DNA of 45,942 nucleotides from Polyangiaceae bacterium (GCA_025936205.1 JAICTU010000008.1:1-45942), one strand, 5' to 3'; counted from the first letter of the stretch, positions 1 to 8,604 are shown. Translations and numbers: made by a program. The notes: generated by a model not told the origin, from the sequence alone.

Positions 1-1209
1 GATCTCGCCTTCGAGCCCGTTGGCTTTGGCGGCGAGCTCCCAAGCACGCTGCATGGCGCGCGTCACTTCCGGGTCGGCGTTGCCGCTCGGATAGGCGCGC
101 GCGATCATGCGCGAGAACAGGCCGGCGCGGCTCGCCCACTCGGTCACGTCCGCGGAGCGCGGCGGGGGCGGGGGCGGCGGGATGCCCGGAGCTTGCTGCG
201 GATCGGCCGTCTTGTCCCAGGCCTGCGAGGGCAGCGAGCGCTGCAGCGCCTTCAGCTCTTCGAGCAGATGGTGGCCATCGCGATAGCGGCGGCGCTGCTC
301 TTTCTCGAGCAGGCGCAGGATGATGCGCTCGGCGACGGGGTTGCAGTCCTTGCGGATGCTGCTGGGCCGCGGCGCTTGCCCGGTGCGCTGCATTTCCAGC
401 AGCGTGTCACGGTCGCTGGAGCGGAAGGGCAGCTGCCCGGTGATCATCTCGAAGAACAGGATGCCGAGCGCGTACAGATCCGACTGCGGACCCGCCGTCT
501 CGCCGCGCGCTTGCTCGGGCGACATGTATTCGGGCGTGCCGAACACCGCCCCCTTGGGCGCGAGGCGCGGATCGTGCGCGAGCGCCGCCAGACCGAAGTC
601 GAGGATCTTCACGAAGTCTTTGCGGCCGCCGCGCGTGGTGAGCAGGATGTTGTCGCTCTTCAGGTCACGGTGCACGACGCCCAGGTCGTGCGCGCGCGCG
701 AGCGCAGCGCCCATCTGCTCCAGCACGTCGACGGCGCGCTGGATCGGCATCGGGCCGCGCGCGATCTCGGTCGAGAGCGGAGTGCCGACGAGATATTCCA
801 TCACCAGGTACAGCTCGCCGTCATCGGTCTCGCCGATGTCGTGGATGTCGATGATGTGCGCGTGATCGACGCGGTTGGCAGCGCGCGCCTCGCGCAGCAT
901 CCACGCGCGCAGATGCGTCTCGCCGCGCAGATCGGGGCGGATCAGCTTCACCGCCACGACGCGATCGATCAGTACGTGGCGGGCACGGTAGACGATGCCC
1001 ATGCCGCCTTCGCCGATGCGCGCCTCGAGCCGATAACGGCCGGCGATGACCTTGTTGAGCGCCAGGTCGTCCCGCTGGCGACTGCTACGAGTGGACTTGT
1101 TAGCGGCTGCTTGAACCATGTCTACGCTTCTACGCTCACTGGCTGATGGGTCATCGGCTGCTACGTCGTTGGCTGCGGATTGATCGACTGCGGAAGGCTC
1201 GAACCGCAT
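1..1209 (-). CDS. Ser/Thr protein kinase (3' end outside window)
   Basis: Cytosolic eukaryotic-type kinase; 403 codons are visible and the frame is still open at the window edge. Visible motifs in order: glycine loop GEGGMGIVY (about residues 67-74), ATP-anchoring Lys in VAVKL (about 88), catalytic loop HRDLKSDN (180-187), DFG (204-206) and the activation segment GTPEYMSPEQARG. After the kinase fold comes a Pro-rich linker (six consecutive Pro) leading into a region cut by the edge, so any sensor or membrane domain is unseen. All key catalytic residues are present, so it should be active. Start: ATG at 1209 keeps the frame open without stops; an ATG at 1119 is possible, and neither has a clear ribosome binding site. 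It lies downstream of, and on the same strand as, the exported protein at 1324-1890. Confidence 0.9.
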   Translation of the reverse strand, partial: MRFEPSAVDQSAANDVAADDPSASERRSVDMVQAAANKSTRSSRQRDDLALNKVIAGRYRLEARIGEGGMGIVYRARHVLIDRVVAVKLIRPDLRGETHLRAWMLREARAANRVDHAHIIDIHDIGETDDGELYLVMEYLVGTPLSTEIARGPMPIQRAVDVLEQMGAALARAHDLGVVHRDLKSDNILLTTRGGRKDFVKILDFGLAALAHDPRLAPKGAVFGTPEYMSPEQARGETAGPQSDLYALGILFFEMITGQLPFRSSDRDTLLEMQRTGQAPRPSSIRKDCNPVAERIILRLLEKEQRRRYRDGHHLLEELKALQRSLPSQAWDKTADPQQAPGIPPPPPPPRSADVTEWASRAGLFSRMIARAYPSGNADPEVTRAMQRAWELAAKANGLEGEI

Positions 1210-1323
1210 CGCTAGAGGATGTTACGGGCAGTGCACCACGGTAACCAAGGGCCAGCTACGCGAATTGTCCGAGGGCGAAACAGCGCACGCGCCGGTGACA
1301 GATGAAGTAGCTTTCCTTACCTG

Positions 1324-1890
1324 TCAGAACACGCCGCGCAGCAGCGAGAGGTGCAGCTCGGTCGCCTGAGTCACGCGGAACATGTGGACCTCCGCGTCGC
1401 TGAAGGTGCGCGCGACCTCCACGCTGGGCAGCTCGAGCCGGGCATCGGCCGGAGCATCCTCGTCCGGGGAGCGTTCCGGCCTGTAGTCATCTGGCTGGAA
1501 GCTGGTCGCCGTCACTACGCCGATCAGCGTCGGGATCACGAGCGCGATGCCACCGGCGAGGAGAAAGGACGGTGGCTTCGGACTGGCGGATCCACCGATG
1601 TAGTAACCGGCCACGCCCCCGCCCCCGGCGCCGACAACCCCGCCGAGCGCGTAGAGCCAGCCGGACTGCACGCCGATGGCGGCTTCCGTCAGCATCACGA
1701 CCTCGGAACCGGCGAGCGCGCCGCCGGCGATGCCCTTGGCCCGGTTGGCGGTCTTCGACTCAGCCCGGCTCTCGCCCGCGCTGGCGAGGAGGGCCAGCAA
1801 GGTACAGAAGCCGAGGGCCCGCGCGGTGTGCGCCCGCAAGCTCATCCTCGGGAAGCTCGGGGTGCGGGGTGTCCCCGCAGAAATGTTCAT
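1324..1890 (-). CDS. Exported Gly-rich hypothetical protein
   Basis: About 188 residues; family not recognised. The N-terminus carries a signal peptide (core RALGFCTLLALLASAGESRA). It is followed by two hydrophobic Gly/Ala-rich stretches (around GVVGAGGGGVAGYYIGG and FLLAGGIALVIPTLIGVV) that could be a membrane hairpin, then an acidic hydrophilic tail. Start choice is open. ATG 1890 has a good GGAGAG element about 10 bases upstream. ATG 1845 gives a more typical signal peptide length and would leave the repeated hairpin at 1861-1879 in the untranslated leader. Its position just upstream of a Ser/Thr kinase on the same strand suggests co-transcription but does not reveal a function. Confidence 0.65.
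   Translation of the reverse strand: MNISAGTPRTPSFPRMSLRAHTARALGFCTLLALLASAGESRAESKTANRAKGIAGGALAGSEVVMLTEAAIGVQSGWLYALGGVVGAGGGGVAGYYIGGSASPKPPSFLLAGGIALVIPTLIGVVTATSFQPDDYRPERSPDEDAPADARLELPSVEVARTFSDAEVHMFRVTQATELHLSLLRGVF
1861..1879 (-). repeat. 19-base hairpin repeat, copy A
   Basis: On the minus strand this reads TGCGGGGACACCCCGCACC, a 7-bp stem (TGCGGGG/CCCCGCA) with a three-base loop. The identical 19 bases occur at 45296-45314 on the plus strand in an intergenic region. Here it lies 12-30 bases inside the proposed 5' end of the exported-protein gene, so it is either early coding sequence or leader, depending on the start used. Confidence 0.45.
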
Positions 1891-2093
1891 GATCTTGCCT
1901 GCTCTCCGATGGCCTTCCAGGCGCCCCGCGTCGATCTGGCCAGATTCTACAGCGGACGAAGAGAGCGGGATCTTTAATGTCTCGAGGGCCGGCCCGGCGC
2001 CCGTGAGGGTAGGAGCTGGAGGCGGGTAGGGTGCAGATTCCAGCCCTAGCGACATGTCCGGGGCCGGCCGTTCCCTGCCGACATCTGCCCTTT

Positions 2094-2109
2094 GTGTCCC
2101 GAGGGACAC
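2094..2109. promoter_or_regulatory. 16-bp palindrome, candidate operator
   Basis: GTGTCCC-GA-GGGACAC is an inverted repeat with perfect 7-bp arms and a two-base centre. It lies 52 bases before the ctaB start and about 200 bases before the divergent exported-protein gene. The short centre favours a dimeric repressor site over an RNA hairpin. The binding protein is unknown. Confidence 0.35.
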
Positions 2110-2161
2110 TGCGCCCGGTTGCCATCCGGCTCGCTTTCGACCAGATCGGGAAAACTTTCGC

Positions 2162-3085
2162 ATGAGCATCCGTGCCGCCCAAGAGGTTCGCGTCGCCGCC
2201 CACGCCGCGGAGGCACCCGTGTTCGTGGCGGGGCAAGCGCTGCAGGAGCGGCTTCGGTCGTGGATCGAGCTCGCGAAGCCGGGCGTGACGCGTCTCGTCT
2301 TGATCACGACCCTGTTTGGGGGCCTGGTCGCTCCCGGGCACGCCTCGCTCGCGCGCTGGCTGCTGACTCTGATCGGGACCGTGCTGGTGGTCGCTGCCGC
2401 CAACGCCCTGAACATGGCTCAGGAGGCGGATATCGATGCGCTGATGACGCGCACGCGCGTGCGGCCGCTGCCCGAAGGGCGCCTGGAGGTCGCGCCCGTG
2501 ATCAAAGTGGCCATCGCCTGGGCGCTGATCGGCACGGCGGCGCTGCTGGCCGTGAACGTGGCGACGGCGGCGCTCGCGCTGCTGGCGCTGGTCAGCTACG
2601 TCTGGGTGTACACGCCCCTCAAGCGCGTCACCCCGCATGCGCTGTACGTCGGCACGTTGCCGGGCGCGATCCCGCCGCTGATCGGCTACGCGAGCGTCAC
2701 CGGCGGGCAGCTGGATGCGCGCGCGCTGGCTCTGTTTGCGCTGCTGGCCGTGTGGCAGGTGCCGCACTTTCTGGCGATCGCGACCTTCCGGCGCGCGGAG
2801 TACGCGCGCGCGGGTCTGCCGGTGTTCACCGTGTGTCGCCCGCAAGCGACGGTCCGCCGCTTGATGCTGGGCTGGAGCGTGGCGCTGTTCGCGGTGAGCT
2901 TGCTGCCGATCGCGCTGGGCATGGGCGGCACGCTGTACGCAGCGCTGGCGGTGGGCTTCGGCTTGGCGTTCCTGGCGGGCACGCTGTACGGCTTGCAGTC
3001 GAGCGCCGATGACCGCTGGGCGAAGTCGCTGTTCTTTGCCTCGATGCCGCACCTGGTGGTTTTGTTCGTCGGGCTGGCGATCTGA
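2162..3085 (+). CDS. ctaB: Protoheme IX farnesyltransferase (heme O synthase)
   Basis: A 307-residue polytopic inner-membrane UbiA-superfamily prenyltransferase that attaches farnesyl to heme B to make heme O for heme-copper oxidases. The first prenyl-diphosphate motif reads NMAQEADIDALMTRTRVRPL (about residues 84-103). It has Glu where CyoE has Asp, a form also seen in Cox10-type enzymes. The second conserved block is YTPLKRVTPHALYVGTLPGA, followed by IPPLIGY. Multiple Leu/Ala/Val-rich membrane segments span the whole length, and the size is typical. ATG 2162 is the only start compatible with the usual N-terminal length; a GGGAAAA stretch precedes it by about 9 bases. No oxidase structural genes or heme A synthase lie in the window. 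Confidence 0.93.
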   Translation: MSIRAAQEVRVAAHAAEAPVFVAGQALQERLRSWIELAKPGVTRLVLITTLFGGLVAPGHASLARWLLTLIGTVLVVAAANALNMAQEADIDALMTRTRVRPLPEGRLEVAPVIKVAIAWALIGTAALLAVNVATAALALLALVSYVWVYTPLKRVTPHALYVGTLPGAIPPLIGYASVTGGQLDARALALFALLAVWQVPHFLAIATFRRAEYARAGLPVFTVCRPQATVRRLMLGWSVALFAVSLLPIALGMGGTLYAALAVGFGLAFLAGTLYGLQSSADDRWAKSLFFASMPHLVVLFVGLAI

Positions 3086-3110
3086 GCGCCGGTTGCGGCA
3101 TGCTCGCGCC

Positions 3111-4025
3111 GTGCGCGCGCTCGTCGTAGGTGTTGCGGTTGCAGCCGTGGGCTGTTCCACCGGTTCGCAGCGGGTGGAGCGCGCCGCATTGCCGGCGCAG
3201 GCCGCGGGCGCGGCGCCCGGGCGCAGCGAGCATACGAGCTCATCGAGCGGAGTTGCGCGCCGCTGGCTGCTGTATTTGCCGCGTGGGGCCGGCGGCGCGC
3301 CGGCGCCGGGATTGCCGCTCGTCTTCGACCTGCACGGCTCCGGCGGCACACCCGAGGATCAGCTGGAGCTGAGCGGGCTCGAGGCACTGGCGGAGAGCCA
3401 GGGCTTTGCCGTGGTGGCCCCGGAGGGCATCGACCGGATGTGGAACGTGCCGGTCGACCCCGCGAAGCCGAGCGATGTGCGCTTCGTGTCCGAGCTGATC
3501 GACGAGGTGAGCGCGCTCACGGCGATCGATCGCCAGCGCGTGTTTGCGACGGGCTTCTCCGGCGGTGGCCGCATGGTCTCCCAGCTTGCCTGCGACCTTT
3601 CCGAGCGCATTGCCGCGATCGCGGCGGTCGGCGGTATCCGATTTCCGGGGCCGTGCAGCGAGGCGCGCTCGCTGCCGATTCTGGCCTTTCACGGCACCGC
3701 CGACGAAACCAATCCCTACGATGGCGGCGGGCGGCCTTACTGGGGCACGGGCGTCGAGGATGCGGTCAGCGGCTGGGCGGCGCACCATCATTGCCCGGAG
3801 CGCGGCGAGCGTCCGCTCGGCGCGAACGTGACCGAGATCCGTTACGCCGGCGCGGACTGCGGCGCCGAGGTGGTGCTGGTGCGCATCGACGGGTTTGGTC
3901 ACTCCTGGCCCGATCGGATCGGCGCGCCGCTGACGGGCAGCGATGCCCAGGGCGAGACCACGGCGGACCAGGCGCTGTGGGGGTTCTTTCAGCGGCATCC
4001 GTTGGCGGCGGCATTGGCGCGCTGA
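3111..4025 (+). CDS. Lipoprotein alpha/beta-hydrolase, PHB depolymerase/feruloyl esterase-like
   Basis: A 304-residue predicted secreted lipoprotein esterase (LpqC/polyhydroxybutyrate depolymerase-like). GTG 3111 gives the leader VRALVVGVAVAAVGC with the lipobox Cys at residue 15; an upstream ATG at 3009 would overlap ctaB and destroy this leader. Fold landmarks are the oxyanion-side HGSGG, nucleophile elbow GFSGGG (Ser), HGTADETNPYDGG (Asp region) and GFGHSWP (His), so the triad appears complete. Several Cys may form disulfides. It begins 25 bases after ctaB and may be co-transcribed with it. The substrate cannot be read from sequence: polyester or feruloyl/acetyl esters are the family's usual range. 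Confidence 0.8.
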   Translation: MRALVVGVAVAAVGCSTGSQRVERAALPAQAAGAAPGRSEHTSSSSGVARRWLLYLPRGAGGAPAPGLPLVFDLHGSGGTPEDQLELSGLEALAESQGFAVVAPEGIDRMWNVPVDPAKPSDVRFVSELIDEVSALTAIDRQRVFATGFSGGGRMVSQLACDLSERIAAIAAVGGIRFPGPCSEARSLPILAFHGTADETNPYDGGGRPYWGTGVEDAVSGWAAHHHCPERGERPLGANVTEIRYAGADCGAEVVLVRIDGFGHSWPDRIGAPLTGSDAQGETTADQALWGFFQRHPLAAALAR

Positions 4026-4247
4026 GCCTGCCCGCGCTGCGCCGTCGTCCAGTGGGCATTCCTGACGACGCGCGGCGTTGGTGCGAGCCGAGCCCACACG
4101 AGAGCCGGCGCGAGCGGCGGGCCTGCTGCATCGCGTGAAACAAAGGCCGGGCGATGGGATACACTCGGCGCGACGAGGGGTCGAGCTTGCCGTCCAGTGG
4201 TTGGGATGGCGGCGGATCCGACGCTTGGGATTTTTGCAGGAGGGATG

Positions 4248-5069
4248 ATGAAGGACGAGAAGTCTGTCCGGCGGCACAGGAGCCTCGGAGCACTCCTGGT
4301 GCTGGCGCTCGCGGGGGGTGTGTTTTGTGTCTCGCGGCCACCGGAGCAGCCCACTCACCCGGGAGCGGCGCCGGCAGGTGGAGGCAAGCTGTCGCCAGAG
4401 TGTCGCGACGAGCTGCGTGCTCAGCAGCGGCTGGCCCGCTTGGCCATCGACGCGATGCGTACTTATGGTCGCATCGACCCCGGACTCTACGATACGAGTC
4501 CCTCAGAGGACCGCTCGTCCATTCGCATCAGCAAGGATGCCAAGGCACTGCCCGTCAATGACCGGCGGCGCGCGGGGGCGACCCTGAGACCCCGCGCGAC
4601 CCCCGATCAACTCGATGATACACTGCGCAAGCTTCCAGAGCTGGAGGCCAAGAAGTTCCTGGAAGCTCACGCTGCAGCGCTGAAGAACTGCGGGGCAGAC
4701 TGTCCGCCCAAGGTGTACGAGATCGAGGTCGAGAAGCTCGACTTTGGCGATGAATCGGACGCCTACTCGTTTGAGGTCAAGGGTACTCCACCCACCTTGA
4801 AGGAGTGGGAGCAAGGCTTTTTGCCGCAGTACCGCAATGTCGCCGGGCAATGCCCGTTCGCGCCGCCGATTCAGCTCGATGAACTGCAGCGCCAGACCAT
4901 CGGCACGTACAGCCGTGGGACGTCAGAGGAGAGAGTGCGGTGCGACACCCTGCATCCGCCAGAGGACAAATGCGAGGAATGCGAGACCGCCGAGGGTGCC
5001 ACCGGCGGTTACAAGAAGAAGGGGCCCAGCCGGAGCTGCTGCTACAAGACGTGCCCGCCCGGCCACTGA
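4248..5069 (+). CDS. Exported Cys-rich hypothetical protein, first gene of surface operon
   Basis: About 273 residues; not recognised. N-terminal charged region, then the hydrophobic core LGALLVLALAGGVF followed by Cys27, which could be a weak lipobox or a signal anchor. The middle is charged and helical (for example LEAKKFLEAHAAALKNCG). The last 50 residues carry eight Cys, with CEEC and CCYKTC, suggesting a disulfide-bonded or metal-binding tail. AGGAGGG at 4238-4244 places the start at ATG 4248; ATG 4245 would be too close. The gap to the next gene is 16 bases, so this starts a four-gene operon (4248-8500). The 222 bases upstream, back to the esterase stop, hold no gene that I can see. Confidence 0.7.
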   Translation: MKDEKSVRRHRSLGALLVLALAGGVFCVSRPPEQPTHPGAAPAGGGKLSPECRDELRAQQRLARLAIDAMRTYGRIDPGLYDTSPSEDRSSIRISKDAKALPVNDRRRAGATLRPRATPDQLDDTLRKLPELEAKKFLEAHAAALKNCGADCPPKVYEIEVEKLDFGDESDAYSFEVKGTPPTLKEWEQGFLPQYRNVAGQCPFAPPIQLDELQRQTIGTYSRGTSEERVRCDTLHPPEDKCEECETAEGATGGYKKKGPSRSCCYKTCPPGH

Positions 5070-5085
5070 ACAGGGAGTACACGCA

Positions 5086-5928
5086 ATGACTGCCAACGCT
5101 CAGCGTACAGCGGCGCGGCTCATCTTCTCGGGATCGCTCGTGCTCGTGGGATGGTCATGGCTCGCCTGCAAGGAGCGGGATCTCACGACGCTGAGCTCGA
5201 GCGCGGTTGATGGCGAAGTCGGCGCTGATATCGACGAGCGGAGCCTGATGCCGTCCCCTCCGGTACAGGCTCCCCCGGACACCGCTTCAAGAGGAGCAGG
5301 TGGTGCTCCTGGCAGCGCACCGAGCCAGGGCCCGGAAGCCGCGCCGACGCCGGGTCCCCTCGCGCCGGCCGCGCAGGACCCTCCCTCGCCACGAGAGCCG
5401 GCACCCGTGGGCGTCTTTGGCGACTGGTGCGCGCGCATGCGGCTGAGCATCGACGACGGCTACGATGTCTCCATCGACGCCGCCGATGCTTACTGGACGG
5501 CCGTGAGCGAGGATTGCGCCTGTTCGGGCCTGATCTCGGGCCTGAACGACGATCAACAGGGCGACTGGTTCAACTACTTGATCGAGTACAGCTACCTGTT
5601 CACGGGGTGCCCCCTGACGCAAGATCCGCCGCAAGGGGGGCTCGCCGTCTTCGGGCCCGCGTATTTTGGTGATCTCGATCTCGAGTCGCCGAGGCTGGGG
5701 CGCGATGACGTGTTGCGCCTGAGTGAAGACTTCACCAGCGCGCTGGTCACGATGTTGGGCCTCAGCGACAGCGATCGCGCCGCCGTGGAGCGAGTGCTGG
5801 CGAGCTCGGCGGAGCAGCAGCTCGACCCCGGCCTGTCTGGAGTGCTGTCGCAGTGTGGCGGTGATTCCGGCGATGCCGGCGCCGGCGACGCGGGCCGCTG
5901 GCGGGCACAATCCTTGCGAAGGCGCTGA
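5086..5928 (+). CDS. Hypothetical lipoprotein, second gene of surface operon
   Basis: A 280-residue predicted lipoprotein; family not recognised. Signal peptide with lipobox WSWLAC (Cys28), then a long Pro/Ala/Gly-rich tether (about residues 60-110) typical of outer-membrane lipoproteins that reach away from the membrane. An acidic, Cys-containing globular domain follows (CARMRLSIDDGYDVS, DCACSGLISGL, FTGCPL, ending near CGGDSGDAG). GGGAG lies 10 bases before ATG 5086. It sits 16 bases after one exported-protein gene and 14 before the next, so co-expression is nearly certain. Confidence 0.72.
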   Translation: MTANAQRTAARLIFSGSLVLVGWSWLACKERDLTTLSSSAVDGEVGADIDERSLMPSPPVQAPPDTASRGAGGAPGSAPSQGPEAAPTPGPLAPAAQDPPSPREPAPVGVFGDWCARMRLSIDDGYDVSIDAADAYWTAVSEDCACSGLISGLNDDQQGDWFNYLIEYSYLFTGCPLTQDPPQGGLAVFGPAYFGDLDLESPRLGRDDVLRLSEDFTSALVTMLGLSDSDRAAVERVLASSAEQQLDPGLSGVLSQCGGDSGDAGAGDAGRWRAQSLRRR

Positions 5929-5942
5929 GTCGGAGGTGTGAA

Positions 5943-7556
5943 ATGAAGCGAGGAGCCATGTGGATCGGCGCGGGCTGCTTGCTCGGCGCCGGCGCTTGCA
6001 CGGCAATTTCGGATTTCTCGGTACACCAGTGTGAGGTGCACACCGACTGCGCGCGCCCGGAAGGCGGGGCCTGGCGGTGTGAGGACTCGCGTTGTGTGCC
6101 GGGCTGCGCGAGCAATGACCATTGTTCGGCGACCGATCCGCGCACGCCGATCTGCACGGAGCCGGGTGGCGAATGTGTGAGCCTGTCGAGCGCCGACGCG
6201 GCGTGCTTCGCCAGCACGGGCTACGATCCGCAGGGCAGCGGCTCGCTCAGCGCGAAGGATCTGCGCATGGTCGGCGCGTTTGCGCCCAGCGTGAGGTCCT
6301 CGACCTGGTTGACGCTACAGCTCGCTGTCCACGAGATCAATGCGGCAGGCGGCGCGTCGAGCCCGCGCGGGGACCAGCCGCTCGTGGCGGTGCTGTGCGA
6401 TGACTCGAAGGACGCCGTCGACACGGCCATGGATCATCTGGTTCGCGAGCTGCGCGTGCACGCCGTGCTGGGATCGCTGGAAGACGAGGCGCTGCGCGCG
6501 GCGCTGGAGCGACCGGCGAGCAAGGGGGATGCGCTGTTCTTTAGCCCGAACGGCGCGGACCTGTCCTCGGCGAACGGCGATCCGGTGGAGCGGTTGCTCT
6601 GGTACTGGGGCTCGGCCCACTCCACCGCGGCGCCAGTCTATCCGGCCCTGTTGGATCGGCTGGTGACGCAGTCGCCGCAGGCGCTCACCCCGGACAATTA
6701 TCGGATCGCGATCGTGCGCAGTAGCGATCGCGAGGACGAGGATCTGGCGAACCTCGTGACGAGTAGCCTGAGCGTGGCGGGCGTCAGCGGCGCCGATCTC
6801 GAACGCTTCGACCGCCTGCGCACCTACGTGCTCGGGTCCGGCTCCGAGGTGCCCGCCGATCTCGCAGATTTTGGGCCGGAGCTGGTGCTGGTGTTCGCGG
6901 GAGGGCACGAGCCGCAATCGCCGTTTCTGGATCGCAGTCGGGTCATCACGAGGCTGCTGGAGCTCGAGACGAGCTCTCCGCTGTTTCGTCCGATCTACGT
7001 GCTTGGTCCGCGCAGCGATCGCGATGCCTGGACGGCGAATACGCTGGTCAACAACTCCAATTTCCGGGCGCGCACGTTGCTCGTGAGCTCCGATCGTCCG
7101 ATCGATCTCGAACACGGAAGGGCTCTGGCCGCGCGCTACTCCGCGGCCTATCCCGCGCTGCCCCTGGATGCGACGGGTCTGCAGGCTTCGGCCCCGGTCT
7201 ACGATGCAGCGTACTACCTTGCTTTCGCCCTCGATGCGGCCGGCTCCGTCGCGGAGCCCGGCGCCGCCGAGCTCCGCGACGGCTTGCTGCGTATCAGCGA
7301 TGCCGCTGGCCCCACCGCGAAGCTGGGGCCTGCAGACTGGGCAACGACGCGCGCGCTGTTTCGGAGCGAGGCTCGGCTCGATCTGCAAGGCAGCAGCGGC
7401 CCCGCAGCGTTCGAAATGCAGAGCCAGACGCGCGAGGGCAGCGCGGGCGTACGCTGCTGGGATGCGCAGGGCAACGTGGTCGAGCGCGCCACGTACGATG
7501 CTGCCACCGGGACGTTCGTCGATCGGCCGGCGCCCTGTCTGGAAGGGAAGTTCTAA
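5943..7556 (+). CDS. Lipoprotein with Cys-rich head and periplasmic-binding-protein-like domain
   Basis: 537 residues. Lipoprotein leader ending GAGAC (Cys19). A compact Cys-rich module (about residues 30-80; CEVHTDC, CEDSRCVPGC, CSATD) is followed by a domain resembling type-1 substrate-binding proteins of the LivJ/receptor family: LRMVGAFAP, TLQLAVHEINAAGG, VAVLCDDSKD, AVLGSLEDEA, and late YDAAYYLAFALD. No ABC permease or ATPase genes are nearby, so a ligand sensor is as likely as a transporter subunit; this is inference. GGAGG is six bases upstream of the ATG. The stop TAA overlaps the next ATG by one base, indicating translational coupling. Confidence 0.78.
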   Translation: MKRGAMWIGAGCLLGAGACTAISDFSVHQCEVHTDCARPEGGAWRCEDSRCVPGCASNDHCSATDPRTPICTEPGGECVSLSSADAACFASTGYDPQGSGSLSAKDLRMVGAFAPSVRSSTWLTLQLAVHEINAAGGASSPRGDQPLVAVLCDDSKDAVDTAMDHLVRELRVHAVLGSLEDEALRAALERPASKGDALFFSPNGADLSSANGDPVERLLWYWGSAHSTAAPVYPALLDRLVTQSPQALTPDNYRIAIVRSSDREDEDLANLVTSSLSVAGVSGADLERFDRLRTYVLGSGSEVPADLADFGPELVLVFAGGHEPQSPFLDRSRVITRLLELETSSPLFRPIYVLGPRSDRDAWTANTLVNNSNFRARTLLVSSDRPIDLEHGRALAARYSAAYPALPLDATGLQASAPVYDAAYYLAFALDAAGSVAEPGAAELRDGLLRISDAAGPTAKLGPADWATTRALFRSEARLDLQGSSGPAAFEMQSQTREGSAGVRCWDAQGNVVERATYDAATGTFVDRPAPCLEGKF

Positions 7557-8500
7557 TGCGAGCGCGGTGTCACGCCGCGTGGCTCGCGCCGCTCTTGGCG
7601 CTCGGCTGCGTGTCCACGGATGGCATCTCGCAGAGCACACTTTCGCTCTGTCCAGACGTGCCACCGGCGGCTGCGTCGTCCTCGCTCGTGCTCCTCAAAT
7701 CACAGCTGGGCGAAGGCCTGTTGCGCTGCAGCGGCGTCGTGATCGCGCCGACGCTGGTCCTGACGTCGCTCGCCTGCGCCTACCGGCCGCACTCGCTCGG
7801 CGATCCGCAGCCGATGCGCCCGCAGTCCAAGTTCTACGACGCTGCGCTCGACCTCGACCAGCTCTGTGAGCGCGATCAGGGCTGGACCGCCCGCGAGGAC
7901 GGCAGCTTCGCCGCTGCCTTCGGCAAACCTCTGGAGCCGTCGGTGATGCAGGTGTACCTGGCGAGCGATCCCTCCACCACCTTCGCGGTGAGGGATGTAT
8001 TCGCGTCCGGAGCGCAGTCTCCCTGTTCGCCCGGTCTGGCGCTGCTCGAGCTGGAGCGCGAGACGGACATCCCGGCCTTGCCATTGAGCTTCGACGACCC
8101 TGCGCCAGAAGACCCGGTCTGGGTCGAGGGACATTGCACCAGCAGCCCGTCCGTGGTGGCGACCAGCGAGCCTTCGAGCGTGGTTGCGCTCGCAGCAGGG
8201 GACGGCAACGAGCAGGCGCCGCCCTGGTCGATGCTCGTCTCGGGCAGCACTCGGGGCACGGACATCGGGGGCGCCGTGGTGTCCCAGGCGGGGGCCCTCG
8301 TGGGCGTGATCGTGTCGGGCACAGGTTCGGCCTGCACCGACGCGGGCAGCGAGACCTTTGCCGTGCGCATCTCCGCATTCCGCAAGCTGCTGCTGGAGAC
8401 GGCGCGGGCGCGAGGGGTCGATCTGCGCCTCGAGCCGTTGAGCGAGCCGGTGCCGGATCCAGGCATCGCCGCCTGCGCTGCACCGGTCGTCTCGCCCTGA
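7556..8500 (+). CDS. Trypsin-fold lipoprotein without catalytic residues (pseudoprotease)
   Basis: A 314-residue predicted lipoprotein (LLALGC, Cys18) with the layout of an S1 peptidase. CSGVVIAPTLVLTSLAC matches the strand and LTAAHC block, but the catalytic His position is Ala73. SPGLALLELE matches the DIALL block with Gly160 in place of Asp. GTDIGGAVV matches GDSGGPVV with Ile237 in place of Ser. The fold-supporting Gly and Asp around the Ser site are retained. So it should fold but not cleave, and probably acts as a binding or scaffolding protein. The assignment rests on motif spacing by eye. Last gene of the operon; ATG overlaps the previous stop. A hairpin with a T run follows at 8528-8589. 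Confidence 0.72.
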   Translation: MRARCHAAWLAPLLALGCVSTDGISQSTLSLCPDVPPAAASSSLVLLKSQLGEGLLRCSGVVIAPTLVLTSLACAYRPHSLGDPQPMRPQSKFYDAALDLDQLCERDQGWTAREDGSFAAAFGKPLEPSVMQVYLASDPSTTFAVRDVFASGAQSPCSPGLALLELERETDIPALPLSFDDPAPEDPVWVEGHCTSSPSVVATSEPSSVVALAAGDGNEQAPPWSMLVSGSTRGTDIGGAVVSQAGALVGVIVSGTGSACTDAGSETFAVRISAFRKLLLETARARGVDLRLEPLSEPVPDPGIAACAAPVVSP

Positions 8501-8527
8501 ACTTGGTACCTGTAGGTGGCGGTGCCG

Positions 8528-8589
8528 GCGTCCGGTTGGTACTCCGAGGTGCCACCCGTCGAAGCCGGCAGGACGTCGGACGCTTTTTT
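8528..8589 (+). terminator. Candidate intrinsic terminator of the surface operon
   Basis: GCGTCCG (8528-8534) pairs with CGGACGC (8577-8583), directly followed by six T (8584-8589). The loop is long and contains a competing perfect repeat, TGCCGGC (8523-8529) with GCCGGCA (8564-8570). The T run immediately after the stem supports termination. The repeats could alternatively be an activator site for the sigma-54 promoter that starts 16 bases downstream. Confidence 0.4.
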
Positions 8590-8604
8590 CTCGCCGCCGG
8601 GGGC

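Noticed and set aside
193..1146. Long plus-strand open frame (317 codons)
   Set aside because: It is antisense to a kinase with all motifs intact and its product is low-complexity Arg/Ala-rich sequence typical of high-GC shadow frames.
4135..4160. Possible -35/-10 pair upstream of the surface operon (GTGAAA and TACACT)
   Set aside because: Spacing is 19 bases and both hexamers are poor matches; not distinguishable from chance.
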